From: Mastacembelus armatus
Taxonomy: Eukaryota > Chordata > Actinopteri > Synbranchiformes > Mastacembelidae
NCBI RefSeq assembly: GCF_900324485.2
Contig: NC_046645.1
Location: 12,365,824 to 12,429,823 of the forward strand
Reading direction: 5' to 3'
Length of the DNA: 64,000 nt
Part shown: one piece after another, positions 23,930 through 36,684 of the stretch
How positions within the stretch are numbered: position 1 is the first letter of the stretch
Layout of the letters: every line of letters starts with the position of its first letter
Made by a program: the position numbers and the translations under genes
Notes under the pieces: model-generated
Databases searched by the model: none
The model's input: the letters and a program-made list of their open reading frames with translations, nothing else
Told to the model about the DNA's origin: nothing

Positions 23930-24310
23930 ATATTTTATCACACAACCCCATCAGGTGCCTGATTGATCCCAGGTTCATAGTGCATCCCACTCTGCAGGAC
24001 AACAAGCTCATAAAGTACCCAAAATAGTTAATGAAGAACTATTTTCAAGGGCAAGAAGAACTAGGAGTCCTACAGCAGATGGTCTGACCCCCACAGAGCC
24101 CAAATCTGGGCAGTGTGGAGTCAGCCTGGGATTAAATGAAGAGACAGAAGACACTGGGACAGCCTGAATCTACAGAACTACAGCAGCTTCTCCAAGGTGC
24201 TGCAAATCACTAGGAGAAACTGTGTGCAGGTCCAACCAGAGAGAACTGATGCTGGTTTAAGGGCATAGGGAAGTGCTACAAATACTGATTAGATTTAGGT
24301 TTGGTTTCAT
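23930..24310 (+). mobile_element. Tc1/mariner transposase remnant, copy 1
   Basis: Plus-strand translation shows the C-terminal half of a Tc1-type transposase: LQDNKLIKYPKLMKNYF, then PPQSPNLGSVESAWD, the fish Tc1 form of the PxxSPDLNPIExxWD motif that carries the third catalytic acidic residue, then MKRQKTLGQPEST and KLCAGPTREN. Several in-frame stops make it dead. A TA repeat (24338-24367) follows directly. No terminal inverted repeats were found. Confidence 0.7.
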
Positions 24311-24334
24311 TTACAGCACTTTGTATTAATTAAG

Positions 24335-24369
<35 letters not shown>

Positions 24370-25064
24370 CCTGCCTTCAGTTTTCTAATGGATGTAAATA
24401 ATTTTAATATTGCACCTTAGCGCTCCAGTTCACTGATAATACTTTTATTAAACACACAGTGAAAACAGCACAGAATGCAATTGTGAGAATCAGAAACTAA
24501 GTCAGTCTAAACAGCAGTGAGAGGTTTGCAATAAGTCCAAGATGAGTGATCAATTCAGGGGATGTGCCGAGAGGCAGAATATAGGGGCAGGCAGAGTCTA
24601 AACATAAGGAAAACACAAGAAACACAGGGAAGAATGCTCAGGCTACAGGGAGTACAAAAGATCAGTATACCATATATGTTTAAATGTGGCAACTAATAAT
24701 GTATGTGGAGAGGTGTGGTGGGAGAGTCATGACTGGATGATGAGGAATAAGTAGCAGGTGTCCATGGCAGAGCAGGAGGGAAAATATGGGAAAGTCCAGA
24801 AAGTACCAGGGCCAAAAACACATGGAACAAAGACTGTTACAGACAAAAATTTGAAATAATATATATATATATTTATATCTCAGAATTTTAATATTAGAAA
24901 TTATTAAAGATTTTTTTTAATTTCTATTATACATAACAAAATATATACAATGAATGAAAACAGGTTTACAAAAATAAAAAAAAAAACTAAGAAACTCCCA
25001 AAATTATTCTACAGTGAATGTCGGTTGTGTGTGATGAGCTGTGTACTGTACATTTGTATGTATG
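24311..25064. other. Intergenic DNA before the 3' end of gene E
   Basis: Holds a TA run (24338-24367), a 400-base stretch (about 24420-24840) with the look of a repeat non-coding region (AATACTTTTATTAAACACAC, CATGACTGGATGATGAGG) that I cannot classify, and AT-rich DNA up to the stop codon of E. The same text recurs at 30950-31700. Confidence 0.4.
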
Positions 25065-28000
25065 CTACTTTGCCATCAGACGTTTCTTGGTGTTTTTCTC
25101 TGGCCTTAAAAGAATAATAAAACATTTTGGAGTGAAAATACAAAAGAGTAAACCATAGCTAGAGGCTAGGATTGCAAAAATCTCCACAGCAACAGTGTAT
25201 TTTCCAGGAGAGCTAACATAAGCAGGGACAAAGGCCACCCAGACAGCACAGAAGATCAGCATGCTGAACGTGATCAGTTTGGCCTCATTGAAATTATCTG
25301 GGAGTTTCCGAGCAAGAAAGGCCAAGAGAAGACAGGAACAGGAAAGCAGGCCAATGTAGCCCAGTACCAGTGAGAAGCCCACCACAGAGGCCATGGCACA
25401 CTCCAAGGTGACCTTTGACCCTTGGAAACCCAGATCACGTTGAAGCACTGGAGGACTAAGGGAGAGCCATGTGGAACAGATGATAATCTGAATAAGAATA
25501 AAATGTAATTTGATTAATTTAATATATATTGAACTAAATTTGATTTTAATTTTAAGGAATACAAAGTTCATATGTAGTACCTGTATACAAGTAAGAATGC
25601 AGACACTTCCTCTTTGCTGGCCTGGACCAAACCATCTAATAAAGGCTTCAGCACCAGGCCGAGCTGAGCGGAATGCTGCAAGAACCACTATGGTTTTGAC
25701 TTGGAGGCAGGAAACACAAAGAACAAAGCTGATCCCAAAGGCTGCCTGCTGGAACCGACAAGACCAGACTGATGGACGACCAATGAACACCAGTGAGCAC
25801 AGGAAGCAGAGCTTCAGTGACAGAAGAAGCAGGAAGCTCAGTTCTGAGTTGTTGGCTCGTACCTTAAAATAAGAAGTCCTATTTATTTATAACAAAGACA
25901 AGCACTTTAACAACCAAACATAGAATAATTCAGTGCAGTACATTTTACACTGTAGGCCTATGATGTAAAGCTATAGGACAGTTTTGTTAACAGTGAGCTA
26001 GTCTCTTACCATAGGTGTTTGACGGTAGTACAGAAAGACCACAAACACAGCTGTTGTCAACATGGCGCCAAATACAGCTGCTGTAGTCAGAGTAATGCCC
26101 AAAGTTTCATTGAAGGAAAGGAAGTCCAGCTGACGAGGGATGCAAGCGGTTCGGTTAGCATTGGACCAGAACTCAGATGGACAACGCTCACAGTGAGGAG
26201 AACCTGTGAGTAAAAAGAGTGGCTGAGGGTAGCTGGAGATGAAAGAATACTCAAACAATTACAGGGATAGTGCAGATTAGCTAAGGCAGGCGTGTGTCAT
26301 GAGTTAGGTAACATATTGGAAAATAGGAGACATAAGTTTGTGATGTTTAACATTGAAATTTCCTCACCAGTTTTATTGCTAATCTCCCCTTCAGCACATG
26401 GGATACAGTCAAAGCAGCAGACAGGTTCCCCTTTCCTGTTGGCCATTCGAGTCCCTGGGGGGCAGCTCTCATTGCAAACTGAAACTGGCACCTAAAGAAT
26501 AAGCCAGTTAATGTTCTACCAAAATATCAATTCCTAAAAAGTGTTATTACTGATGTATGACTGAATGAATACCTGATTGGACCCACTGCTCCACTGAATA
26601 GCCGACTCATTAAGGTGGATGTCAAACCCATCTACATGGCCAACCAAAACGAGTTTGAGTGACCCCTCAGGAGTCTTCTGCCAGTTCACAAGGTCGTACT
26701 TTGCTGGAATGTCAGCCCCTTGGAAATAAAACCCTTCCCCTTGTGGTGTGGTGAAGTTCAAGTTGCTCAAATACTGTATTAACTGAAAGTATTAAAATGT
26801 TAAATTATTATTATTATTATTATTATTTACCTAAAAGATGATTAACAGTGCTAGTACAGTTACTTATGTGATAAACCTGCTTAAGATCCTTATTGAAATA
26901 TGAATCCTCTAGACATTTTCAAACATAAATTATGAAAGTGAAAGTAGCATCTGTTGAAATGTACTGTAACTGTGTTTACCTCTATGGGTTTGATGTGTTT
27001 TGGTAACGAGCAGATCACGTTGTTTCCAGGAGGACTGTCTCTGTTGGGACATGACAGAAGGTTGTGAAGTGCATGAGCTGCAGCATAAACAGCAAGGTAG
27101 ACATTATATGTCACCCTTAGCTCGGAGGTTTCAGTAAAAGGATGCTGTGCTCCCTTCAGAGACTCTGTGCCATTGCACAGAGGTAGAGAAGCTTGTTGAG
27201 GTGACCCATTTGCAAGAGAAGGTGGTGAAGAGGCATATGAAGAGAAATTTGTGGGCCCAGGACTACAACCAAACACCTTCTGCCAAAACTCTCTTAAAAA
27301 CTTGTCATTGGACGATGAGATGGGTTCAGATTTCTCAGAAAATGTTCAAAGCCAGGAATACTTGAACTTCTAATGGCAACACCAAGAACACCATTTGCCA
27401 CTTTACTTGTGACCGAGTTTTGGAGAAGATCACCACTGGTGCTCCAAGCCTCACTGGCCAGAAACTGTCTGTCAGTCACCTAGTGATGAAAGCACAATTT
27501 GAAAAAAAAATTCAAAAGCTATTATTTTTCTCAAATTAATGTCGATATTCACAGATTCAGTATTAAATTTTATTATGGTTTCTTACATTTATCTTGTCTA
27601 GTTGCAGAAACAGTTCCCTCAAATCTGTATACCAGGTAAAGACAAGAATCACCCTTGCAGTCGAGGCCTGGATTGTAAGTGCTGCTCGTCTGACCTCACT
27701 CACAATATCTTCCCTGTTGAGCGTCTCTACAAATTGCAGACACACCCCTGCACCTTCAATCTCCTCCTGAAATATCTGATATATACAGTTAAAGTTAAAA
27801 AAGATGAATGATTATATGAATGAAAAGTTTTTACATATTGTATCTAATCTCCATCCATCTATTATCTATACCCACTTATTACTATTTAGAGTCACAGGGA
27901 TCTGCTGGAGCCTATCCCAGCTCTCTTTGGGTGAAAGGCAGGGGTACACCCTGGACAGGTCACCAATCCTTGTATCTCATCTCAAATAAGAAATGGAAAA

Positions 28001-29463
28001 ACAAATGGAAAAAACCTTTATTGCTGAAAGGCCATAATTATTGTTTGAGACCACGGCTCCAATCCAGGTCCAATTGAAGTGAATGACAAGCTGGGCAATG
28101 GCCCGGGCTTGGTAAAAATCACTTGGAATGGTCCTGAAGAAGTTAGGAAATTCTAGCCTGTCACTTAGACAGGAACAGCTAGCTGCGTAGCTCATCTAAA
28201 AGACAAAATCATTGAAACAAATATATTCTGAAAAACGTTATAATCCATTCCTTTTAGTTTTTTTATGATAAGTATTGTGTTGAGAGTAGTGAGAAAATGA
28301 GTGACAATATAGAAGTAGTGAGTAGTATTTATGCATCATTATGTAAATCTCATTTTCTAAATCCCATTCCCATTAGTAATTCAATCATTTTCATCAAGGT
28401 GTTTATATTTAAACTGGCACACTCACTAAAGGTACAGAGAGGGGACCCAGGATCTTGGAAAGTATCTGGGCTGTTACAGATGAGTCACCACCAATGATCA
28501 AAGGAACAGGCAGAGCACCTGATGAAAAAAAAAAATGATTTAGATAAAAAATATTCCTTGCTTCCATTCAGTACATCATTGAACACATCACTGTAGTGTT
28601 AATCCTGTAGTAATTTTTGTTATCATTAATAGAAACAAGGATGTACATCAGGTCTAAAAAAGCTACAGTACCTCTGCCTTCTCCAGCTTCCTCTCCATAT
28701 CCAGCAGAGTCATCTGGCAGAGCTGCTGAGTTACAGCTGCTGCTGTTTCCTCCAACCAGGGACAGTGCTGCCTGCACAGCCCAGAGGGGAAAGGCACAGC
28801 TATCGTAAATATGGTAGCCCAGCTTTACACCTGGCAGCAGCATCGTACTATGATTGATTTCCTCCAGCGCAAACACCATAGCATATACATACTGCAATGG
28901 AGTATCTTCCAAACTGACACCACAAAAGAAGAAGGAGTGAGGAAATATCAGTCAAATTGCTGTAGTGATTTTTAAAGTGACTATAATAATTTATAAATTC
29001 TATTGATATAGATAATCACTTTAAGTTATCAATGGATGGTCAAATATAACTAGAAGAAACAAAAAATCTATATGTGAAAGTGAACGAACAACTGATTTTT
29101 AACTCCAAAAGAAAAAAAAAGATACAGTTAATAATGTTTGAAACATAAATACATATGATTGAGTATTTAGAGTAAACATTACAGTTTGGAGTTTTACCCA
29201 GTGCAAGATTTGTAGTGTGGCAGCTGACTGAAGTCATGATCTATGGTTGGGGGCATGTTATAAATATTAAAAAGCCCACCAATAACTATATCTCCATCCT
29301 GGAACAGACCCTGGTCACTCGGTGTACCCCACTGAGAACAAGTTACAGTCTGAACCACCTGCAGTCCCACCCTGAGCCCCAGCTGTCCACCCACAAGCCA
29401 CACAAGCAGCAGGGAAGGAACTGAGGAGGGCCACAGCGTGGACAGCCAGGAGAACCAAGACAT
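25065..29463 (-). pseudogene. OlfC/V2R-like receptor, gene E, probable recent pseudogene (frameshift in exon 6)
   Basis: Eleven exons on the minus strand, from the 5' side: 29463-29198, 28913-28672, 28518-28427, 28195-28016, 27775-27587, 27479-26980, 26782-26573, 26491-26368, 26203-26010, 25862-25581, 25487-25065. All splice sites, start and stop match those of F. Exon 6 is 500 bases instead of 501: two Gs at 27310-27311 where F has three, so the frame shifts after NPSHRP and meets a stop a few codons on, inside the ligand-binding domain. The other exons stay open, with [25 protein letters not shown] and [10 protein letters not shown] in the last ones. Inactivation therefore came after the E/F duplication. 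A sequencing error in a G run is the main alternative. Intron 4 holds a SINE piece. Confidence 0.8.
27850..27985 (-). mobile_element. Partial tRNA-derived SINE in intron 4 of gene E
   Basis: CCATCCATCTATTATCTATA, then CTGGAGCCTATCCCAGCTCT and GTACACCCTGGACAGGTCAC: the 3' third of the SINE in reverse. It lies in the same direction as the gene. The matching copy in F is at 34487-34622. Confidence 0.75.
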
Positions 29464-30047
29464 GGATGCAGCTGAAAATTTGAAATATGTAAAATACACA
29501 CAGATAGCTTTTCATTGACACATATAGCAAATCAGTGAAATAAAGACAGAACCTTGAATAATTAAAATCAAGAAACATTGATAGTTCTGTCTGTAAAATA
29601 ATTTTGCTGAGAAAATACAATGGAACACACACAACAGAACAATACAACCTGCACTAATAGCTGGCAAGGTATCTCAGCTCTGACCTACCCTCCTCCTGCT
29701 CTGAACATGTATATGAATATGTTGATTTGGCTATTTATAACAACTGTAAAGCCCTTGGTGAACCAATAGTAAACACAATGACAGTATACGAAATCATCCC
29801 ACTGGAAGGTGAGGGCAAATTAACAACAAAATGAAAAGTATGATATAGACACTGGAGTATTTACCTGGAGGGTAGTGACCATAGATATTGCTACAGCACT
29901 GTAAATATTGTACTATACAAATGTTTATGTTCATGTAGCTTCAACTTGTTGAACAGAAAATAGAAAATTTTCAAACAGATTAGTAGATAACATTGCAGAT
30001 GTTAGCAGTTTTTCCAAAATGAACTAACTAAAAGAGGTTCATAGACA
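29464..30047. other. 5' flank of gene E
   Basis: Leader and upstream DNA of E including its TATA module. A possible 3' splice site (TTTTCAG on the minus strand) lies 8 bases before the ATG, so a non-coding first exon may exist. Otherwise AT-rich and without genes. Confidence 0.4.
29686..29770 (-). promoter_or_regulatory. TATA module of gene E
   Basis: On the minus strand: an AGGGCTTTACAG word, TATAAATA (plus-strand 29732-29739), then AGCAGGAGGAGGGTAGG about 40 bases downstream. All three recur with the same spacing before F and G and, with small changes, before H and I. Confidence 0.6.
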
Positions 30048-30333
30048 TCCATCCATCCATCCATCATCTATACCCACTTATTCCTATTTAGGGTCACAGG
30101 GATCTGCTGGAGCCTATCCCAGCTCTCTTTGGGTGGAAGGCAGGGGTACACCCTGGACAGGTCACCAGTCCATCACAGGGCCATATAGAGACAAACAACC
30201 ACACACACTCACACTCACTCCTATGAGCAATTTTAGAGTCACTGATCAACCTGACATGCATGTTCTTGGACTGTGGGAGGAACTCGGAGTACCTGGAGAA
30301 AACCCAAGCAACCACAGGGAGAACATGCAAACT
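30048..30333 (-). mobile_element. tRNA-derived SINE cut by the duplication breakpoint
   Basis: (ATCC)n tail at the left, then CTGGAGCCTATCCCAGCTCT, CACCAGTCCATCACAGGGCC and GGGAGAACATGCAAACT, where it stops abruptly and is followed by 10 filler bases and LINE sequence. The equivalent SINE at 36685-37053 runs on to its tRNA-like head, so this copy was truncated by the duplication. Confidence 0.85.
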
Positions 30334-30542
30334 GAAGAGAACATGCTGTGGTCTGTTCTTTGGTCCACGAGCAACTGAGCATTGTTATGTGATGCTTCCT
30401 TCTCTCAGATGCTCTTGCAGTATTGTTCAGTCACCAGTGGGTCTGCTTTTAGATTATAATCCAATGACAGTACTCTTTGAATGGCCCAGTGAAGAAAATC
30501 TGGTTTATTCTTCTTGCTTCTATTTCTATCGTTCAGGTTTAG

Positions 30543-30923
30543 ATATTTTATCACACAACCCCATCAGGTGCCTGATTGATCCCAGGTTCATAGTGCATCC
30601 CACTCTGCAGGACAACAAGCTCATAAAGTACCCAAAATAGTTAATGAAGAACTATTTTCAAGGGCAAGAAGAACTAGGAGTCCTACAGCAGATGGTCTGA
30701 CCCCCACAGAGCCCAAATCTGGGCAGTGTGGAGTCAGCCTGGGATTAAATGAAGAGACAGAAGACACTGGGACAGCCTGAATCTACAGAACTACAGCAGC
30801 TTCTCCAAGGTGCTGCAAATCACTAGGAGAAACTGTGTGCAGGTCCAACCAGAGAGAACTGATGCTGGTTTAAGGGCATAGGGAAGTGCTACAAATACTG
30901 ATTAGATTTAGGTTTGGTTTCAT
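30543..30923 (+). mobile_element. Tc1/mariner transposase remnant, copy 2
   Basis: Duplicate of the copy at 23930 with the same motifs (DNKLIKYPKLMKNYF, PPQSPNLGSVESAWD). It came with the segmental duplication, not by transposition. Confidence 0.7.
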
Positions 30924-30949
30924 TTACAGCACTTTGTATTAATTAAGTG

Positions 30950-30999
<50 letters not shown>

Positions 31000-31700
31000 C
31001 CTGCCTTCAGTTTTCTAATGGATGTAAATAATTTTAATATTGCACCTTAGCGCTCCAGTTCACTGATAATACTTTTATTAAACACACAGTGAAAACAGCA
31101 GGCTACAGAATGCAATTGTGAGAATCAGAAACTAAGTCAGTCTAAACAGCAGTGAGAGGTTTGCAATAAGTCCAAGATGAGTGATCAATTCAGGGGATGT
31201 GCCGAGAGGCAGAATATAGGGGCAGGCAGAGTCTAAACATAAGGAAAACACAAGAAACACAGGGAAGAATGCTCAGGCTACAGGGAGTACAAAAGATCAG
31301 TATACCATATATGTTTAAATGTGGCAGCTAATCATGTATGTGGAGAGGTGTGGTGGGAGAGTCATGACTGGATGATGAGGAATAAGTAGCAGGTGTCCAT
31401 GGCAGAGCAGGAGGGAAAATATGGGAAAGTCCAGAAAGTACCAGGGCCAAAAACATATGGAACAAAGACTGTTACAGACAAAAATTTGAAATAATATATA
31501 TATATATTTATATCTCAGAATTTTAATATTAGAAATTATTAAAGATTTTTTTTTAATTTCTATTATACATAACAAAATATATACAATGAATGAAAACAGG
31601 TTTACAAAAATAAAAAAAAAAACTAAGAAACTCCCAAAATTATTCTACAGTGAATGTCGGTTGTGTGTGATGAGCTGTGTACTGTACATTTGTATGTATG
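30924..31700. other. Intergenic DNA before the 3' end of gene F
   Basis: Duplicate of 24311-25064: a longer TA run, the unclassified repeat-like stretch and AT-rich DNA. No gene. Confidence 0.4.
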
Positions 31701-34700
31701 CTACTTTGCCATCAGATGTTTCTTGGTGTTTTTCTCTGGCCTTAAAAGAATAATAAAACATTTTGGAGTGAAAATACAAAAGAGTAAACCATAGCTAGAG
31801 GCTAGGATTGCAAAAATCTCCACAGCAACAGTGTATTTTCCAGGAGAGCTAACATAAGCAGGGACAAAGGCCACCCAGACAGCACAGAAGATCAGCATGC
31901 TGAACGTGATCAGTTTGGCCTCATTGAAATTATCTGGGAGTTTCCGAGCAAGAAAGGCCAAGAGAAGACAGGAACAGGAAAGCAGGCCAATGTAGCCCAG
32001 TACCAGTGAGAAGCCCACCACAGAGGCCATGGCACACTCCAAGGTGACCTTTGACCCTTGGAAACCCAGATCACGTTGAAGCACTGGAGGACTAAGGGAG
32101 AGCCATGTGGAACAGATGATAATCTGAATAAGAATAAAATGTAATTTGATTAATTTAATATATATTGAACTAAATTTGATTTTAATTTTAAGGAATACAA
32201 AGTTCATATGTAGTACCTGTATACAAGTAAGAATGCAGACACTTCCTCTTTGCTGGCCTGGACCAAACCATCTAATAAAGGCTTCAGCACCAGGCCGAGC
32301 TGAGCGGAATGCTGCAAGAACCACTATGGTTTTGACTTGGAGGCAGGAAACACAAAGAACAAAGCTGATCCCAAAGGCTGCCTGCTGGAACCGACAAGAC
32401 CAGACTGATGGACGACCAATGAACACCAGTGAGCACAGGAAGCAGAGCTTCAGTGACAGAAGAAGCAGGAAGCTCAGTTCTGAGTTGTTGGCTCGTACCT
32501 TAAAATAAGAAGTCCTATTTATTTATAACAAAGACAAGCACTTTAACAACCAAACATAGAATAATTCAGTGCAGTACATTTTACACTGTAGGCCTATGAT
32601 GTAAAGCTATAGGACAGTTTTGTTAACAGTGAGCTAGTCTCTTACCATAGGTGTTTGACGGTAGTACAGAAAGACCACAAACACAGCTGTTGTCAACATG
32701 GCGCCAAATACAGCTGCTGTAGTCAGAGTAATGCCCAAAGTTTCATTGAAGGAAAGGAAGTCCAGCTGACGAGGGATGCAAGCGGTTCGGTTAGCATTGG
32801 ACCAGAACTCAGATGGACAACGCTCACAGTGAGGAGAACCTGTGAGTAAAAAGAGTGGCTGAGGGTAGCTGGAGATGAAAGAATACTCAAACAATTACAG
32901 GGATAGTGCAGATTAGCTAAGGCAGGCGTGTGTCATGAGTTAGGTAACATATTGGAAAATAGGAGACATAAGTTTGTGATGTTTAACATTGAAATTTCCT
33001 CACCAGTTTTATTGCTAATCTCCCCTTCAGCACATGGGATACAGTCAAAGCAGCAGACAGGTTCCCCTTTCCTGTTGGCCATTCGAGTCCCTGGGGGGCA
33101 GCTCTCACTGCAAACTGAAACTGGCACCTAAACAATAAGCCAGTTAATGTTCTACCAAAATATCAATTCCTAAAAAGTGTTATTACTGATGTATGACTGA
33201 ATGAATACCTGATTGGACCCACTGCTCCACTGAATAGCCGACTCATTAAGGTGGATGTCAAACCCATCCACATGGCCAACCAAAACGAGTTTGAGTGACC
33301 CCTCAGGAGTCTTCTGCCAGTTCACAAGGTCGTACTTTGCTGGAATGTCAGCCCCTTGGAAATAAAACCCTTCCCCTTGTGGTGTGGTGAAGTTCAAGTT
33401 GCTCAAATACTGTATTAACTGAAAGTATTAAAATGTTAAATTATTATTATTATTATTATTATTTACCTAAAAGATGATTAACAGTGCTAGTACAGTTACT
33501 TATGTGATAAACCTGCTTAAGATCCTAATTGAAATATGAATCCTCTAGACATTTTCAAACATAAATTATGAAAGTGAAAGTAGCATCTGTTGAAATGTAC
33601 TGTAACTGTGTTTACCTCTATGGGTTTGATGTGTTTTGGTAACGAGCAGATCAAGTTGTTTCCAGGAGGACTGTCTCTGTTGGGACATGACAGAAGGTTG
33701 TGAAGTGCATGAGCTGCAGCATAAACAGCAAGGTAGACATTATATGTCACCCTTAGCTCGGAGGTTTCAGTAAAAGGATGCTGTGCTCCCTTCAGAGACT
33801 CTGTGCCATTGCACAGAGGTAGAGAAGCTTGTTGAGGTGACCCATTTGCAAGAGAAGGTGGTGAAGAGGCATATGAAGAGAAATTTGTGGGCCCAGGACT
33901 ACAACCAAACACCTTCTGCCAAAACTCTCTTAAAAACTTGTCATTGGGACGATGAGATGGGTTCAGATTTCTCAGAAAATGTTCAAAGCCAGGAATAGTT
34001 GAACTTCTAATGGCAACACCAAGAACACCATTTGCCACTTTACTTGTGACAGGGTTTTGGAGAAGATCACCACTGGTGCTCCAAGCCTCACTGGCCAGAA
34101 ACTGTCTGTCAGTCACCTAGTGATGAAAGCACAATTTGAAAAAAAAATTCTAAAGCTATTATTTTTCTCAAATTTCTGTCGATATTCACAGATTCAGTAT
34201 TAAATTTTATTATGGTTTCTTACATTTATCTTGTCTAGTTGCAGAAACAGTTCCCTCAAACCTGTATACCAGGTAAAGACAAGAATCACCCTTGCAGTCG
34301 AGGCCTGGATTGTCAGTGCTGCTCGTCTGACCTCACTCACAATATCTTCCCTGTTGAGCGTCTCTACAAATTGCAGACACACCCCTGCACCTTCAATCTC
34401 CTCCTGAAATATCTGATATATACAGTTAAAGTTAAAAAAGATGAATGATTATATGAATGAAAAGTTTTTACATATTGTATCTAATCTCCATCCATCTATT
34501 ATCTATACCCACTTATTACTATTTAGAGTCACAGGGATCTGCTGGAGCCTATCCCAGCTCTCTTTGGGTGAAAGGCAGGGGTACACCCTGGACAGGTCAC
34601 CAATCCTTGTATCTCATCTCAAATAAGAAATGGAAAAACAAATGGAAAATACCTTTATTGCTGAAAGGCCATAATTATTGTTTGTGACCACGGCTCCAAT

Positions 34701-36100
34701 CCAGGTCCAATTGAATTGAATGACAAGCTGGGCAATGGCCCGGGCTTGGTAAAAATCACTTGGAATGGTCCTGAAGAAGTTAGGAAATTCTAGCCTGTCA
34801 CTTAGACAGGAACAGCTAGCTGCGTAGCTCATCTAAAAGACAAAATCATTGAAACAAATATATTCTGAAAAACGTTATAATCCATTCCTTTTAGTTTTTT
34901 TATGATAAGTATTGTGTTGAGAGTAGTGAGAAAATGAGTGACAATATAGAAGTAGTGAGTAGTATTTATGCATCATTATGTAAATCTCATTTTCTAAATC
35001 CCATTCCCATTAGTAATTCAATCATTTTCATCAAGGTGTTTATATTTAAACTGGCACACTCACTAAAGGTACAGAGAGGGGCCCCAGGATCTTGGAAAGT
35101 ATCTGGGCTGTTACAGATGAGTCACCACCAATGATCAAAGGAACAGGCAGAGCACCTGATGAAAAAAAAAATGATTTAGATAAAAAATATTCCTTGCTTC
35201 CATTCAGTACATCATTGAACACATCACTGTAGTGTTAATCCTGTAGTAATTTTTGTTATCATTAATAGAAACAAGGATGTACATCAGGTCTAAAAAAGCT
35301 ACAGTACCTCTGCCTTCTCCAGCTTCCTCTCCATATCCAGCAGAGTCATCTGGCAGAGCTGCTGAGTTACAGCTGCTGCTGTTTCCTCCAACCAGGGACA
35401 GTGCTGCCTGCACAGCCCAGAGGGGAAAGGCACAGCTATCGTAAATATGGTAGCCCAGCTTTACACCTGGCAGCAGCATCGTACTATGATTGATTTCCTC
35501 CAGCGCAAACACCATAGCATATACATACTGCAATGGAGTATCTTCCAAACTGACACCACAAAAGAAGAAGGAGTGAGGAAATATCAGTCAAATTGCTGTA
35601 GTGATTTTTAAAGTGACTATAATAATTTATAAATTCTATTGATATAGATAATCACTTTAAGTTATCAATGGATGGTCAAATATAACTAGAAGAAACAAAA
35701 AATCTATATGTGAAAGTGAACGAACGACTGATTTTTAACTCCAAAAGAAAAAATAAAGATACAGTTAATAATGTTTGAAACATAAATACATATGATTGAG
35801 TATTTAGAGTAAACATTACAGTTTGGAGTTTTACCCAGTGCAAGATTTGTAGTGTGGCAGCTGACTGAAGTCATGATCTATGGTTGGGGGCATGTTATAA
35901 ATATTAAAAAGCCCACCAATAACTATATCTCCATCCTGGAACAGACCCTGGTCACTCGGTGTACCCCACTGAGAACAAGTTACAGTCTGAACCACCTGCA
36001 GTCCCACCCTGAGCCCCAGCTGTCTACCTACAAGCCACACAAGCAGCAGGGAAGGAACTGAGGAGGGCCACAGCGTGGACAGCCAGGAGAACCAAGACAT
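31701..36100 (-). CDS. OlfC/V2R-like class C chemoreceptor, gene F
   Basis: Eleven exons from the 5' side: 36100-35835, 35549-35308, 35155-35064, 34832-34653, 34412-34224, 34116-33616, 33418-33209, 33127-33004, 32839-32646, 32498-32217, 32123-31701. Open for 900 residues. Start at [12 protein letters not shown], then a signal peptide. Flytrap exons 1-7 carry MSYAAS, TIPSD, NNNYG and LASEAW. Exon 8 and the start of 9 form the cysteine-rich domain ([24 protein letters not shown]). The seven-helix region is spread over exons 9-11, with introns after TPM in the first intracellular loop and after CIQ in TM4, where most V2R genes have one exon. Exon 11 starts ATTATC here and in E, against GTTATC in G-J. 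Intact sister of E. Confidence 0.94.
34487..34622 (-). mobile_element. Partial tRNA-derived SINE in intron 4 of gene F
   Basis: Duplicate of the piece at 27850-27985, with the same truncation point. Confidence 0.75.
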
Positions 36101-36322
36101 GGATGCAGCTGAAAATTTGAAATATGTAAAATACACACAGATAGCTTTTCATTGACACATATAGCAAATCAGTGAAATAAAAACAGAACCTTGAATAATT
36201 AAAATCAAGAAACATTGATAGTTCTGTCTGTAAAATAATTTTGCTGAGAAAATACAATGGAACACACACAACAGAACAATACAACCTGCACTAATAGCTG
36301 GCAAGGTATCTCAGCTCTGACC

Positions 36323-36407
36323 TACCCTCCTCCTGCTCTGAACATGTATATGAATATGTTGATTTGGCTATTTATAACAACTGTAAAGCCCTTGGTGAAC
36401 CAATAGT
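36323..36407 (-). promoter_or_regulatory. TATA module of gene F
   Basis: TATAAATA on the minus strand (plus-strand 36369-36376) between AGGGCTTTACAG and AGCAGGAGGAGGGTAGG, as in E. Confidence 0.6.
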
Positions 36408-36684
36408 AAACACAATGACAGTATACGAAATCATCCCACTGGAAGGTGAGGGCAAATTAACAACAAAATGAAAAGTATGATATAGACACTGGAGTATTTA
36501 CCTGGAGGGTAGTGACCATAGATATTGCTACAGCACTGTAAATATTGTACTATACAAATGTTTATGTTCATGTAGCTTCAACTTGTTGAACAGAAAATAG
36601 AAAATTTTCAAACAGATTAGTAGATAACATTGCAGATGTTAGCAGTTTTTCCAAAATGAACTAACTAAAAGAGGTTCATAGACA

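Larger units (their letters stand above)
23731..30343. repeat. Tandem segmental duplication, unit 1 (contains gene E)
   Basis: The sequence from TGCTGTGGTCTGTTCTTTGG (23731) onward repeats from 30344. The offset is 6613 at the left edge and 6636-6637 beyond the TA repeats. Unit 1 ends inside a SINE at CATGCAAACT (30333), followed by 10 filler bases (30334-30343) and then unit 2. Copies differ by scattered single bases and by the length of a TA run. The unit carries the LINE 5' part, a Tc1 remnant, gene E and most of a SINE. Confidence 0.92.
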
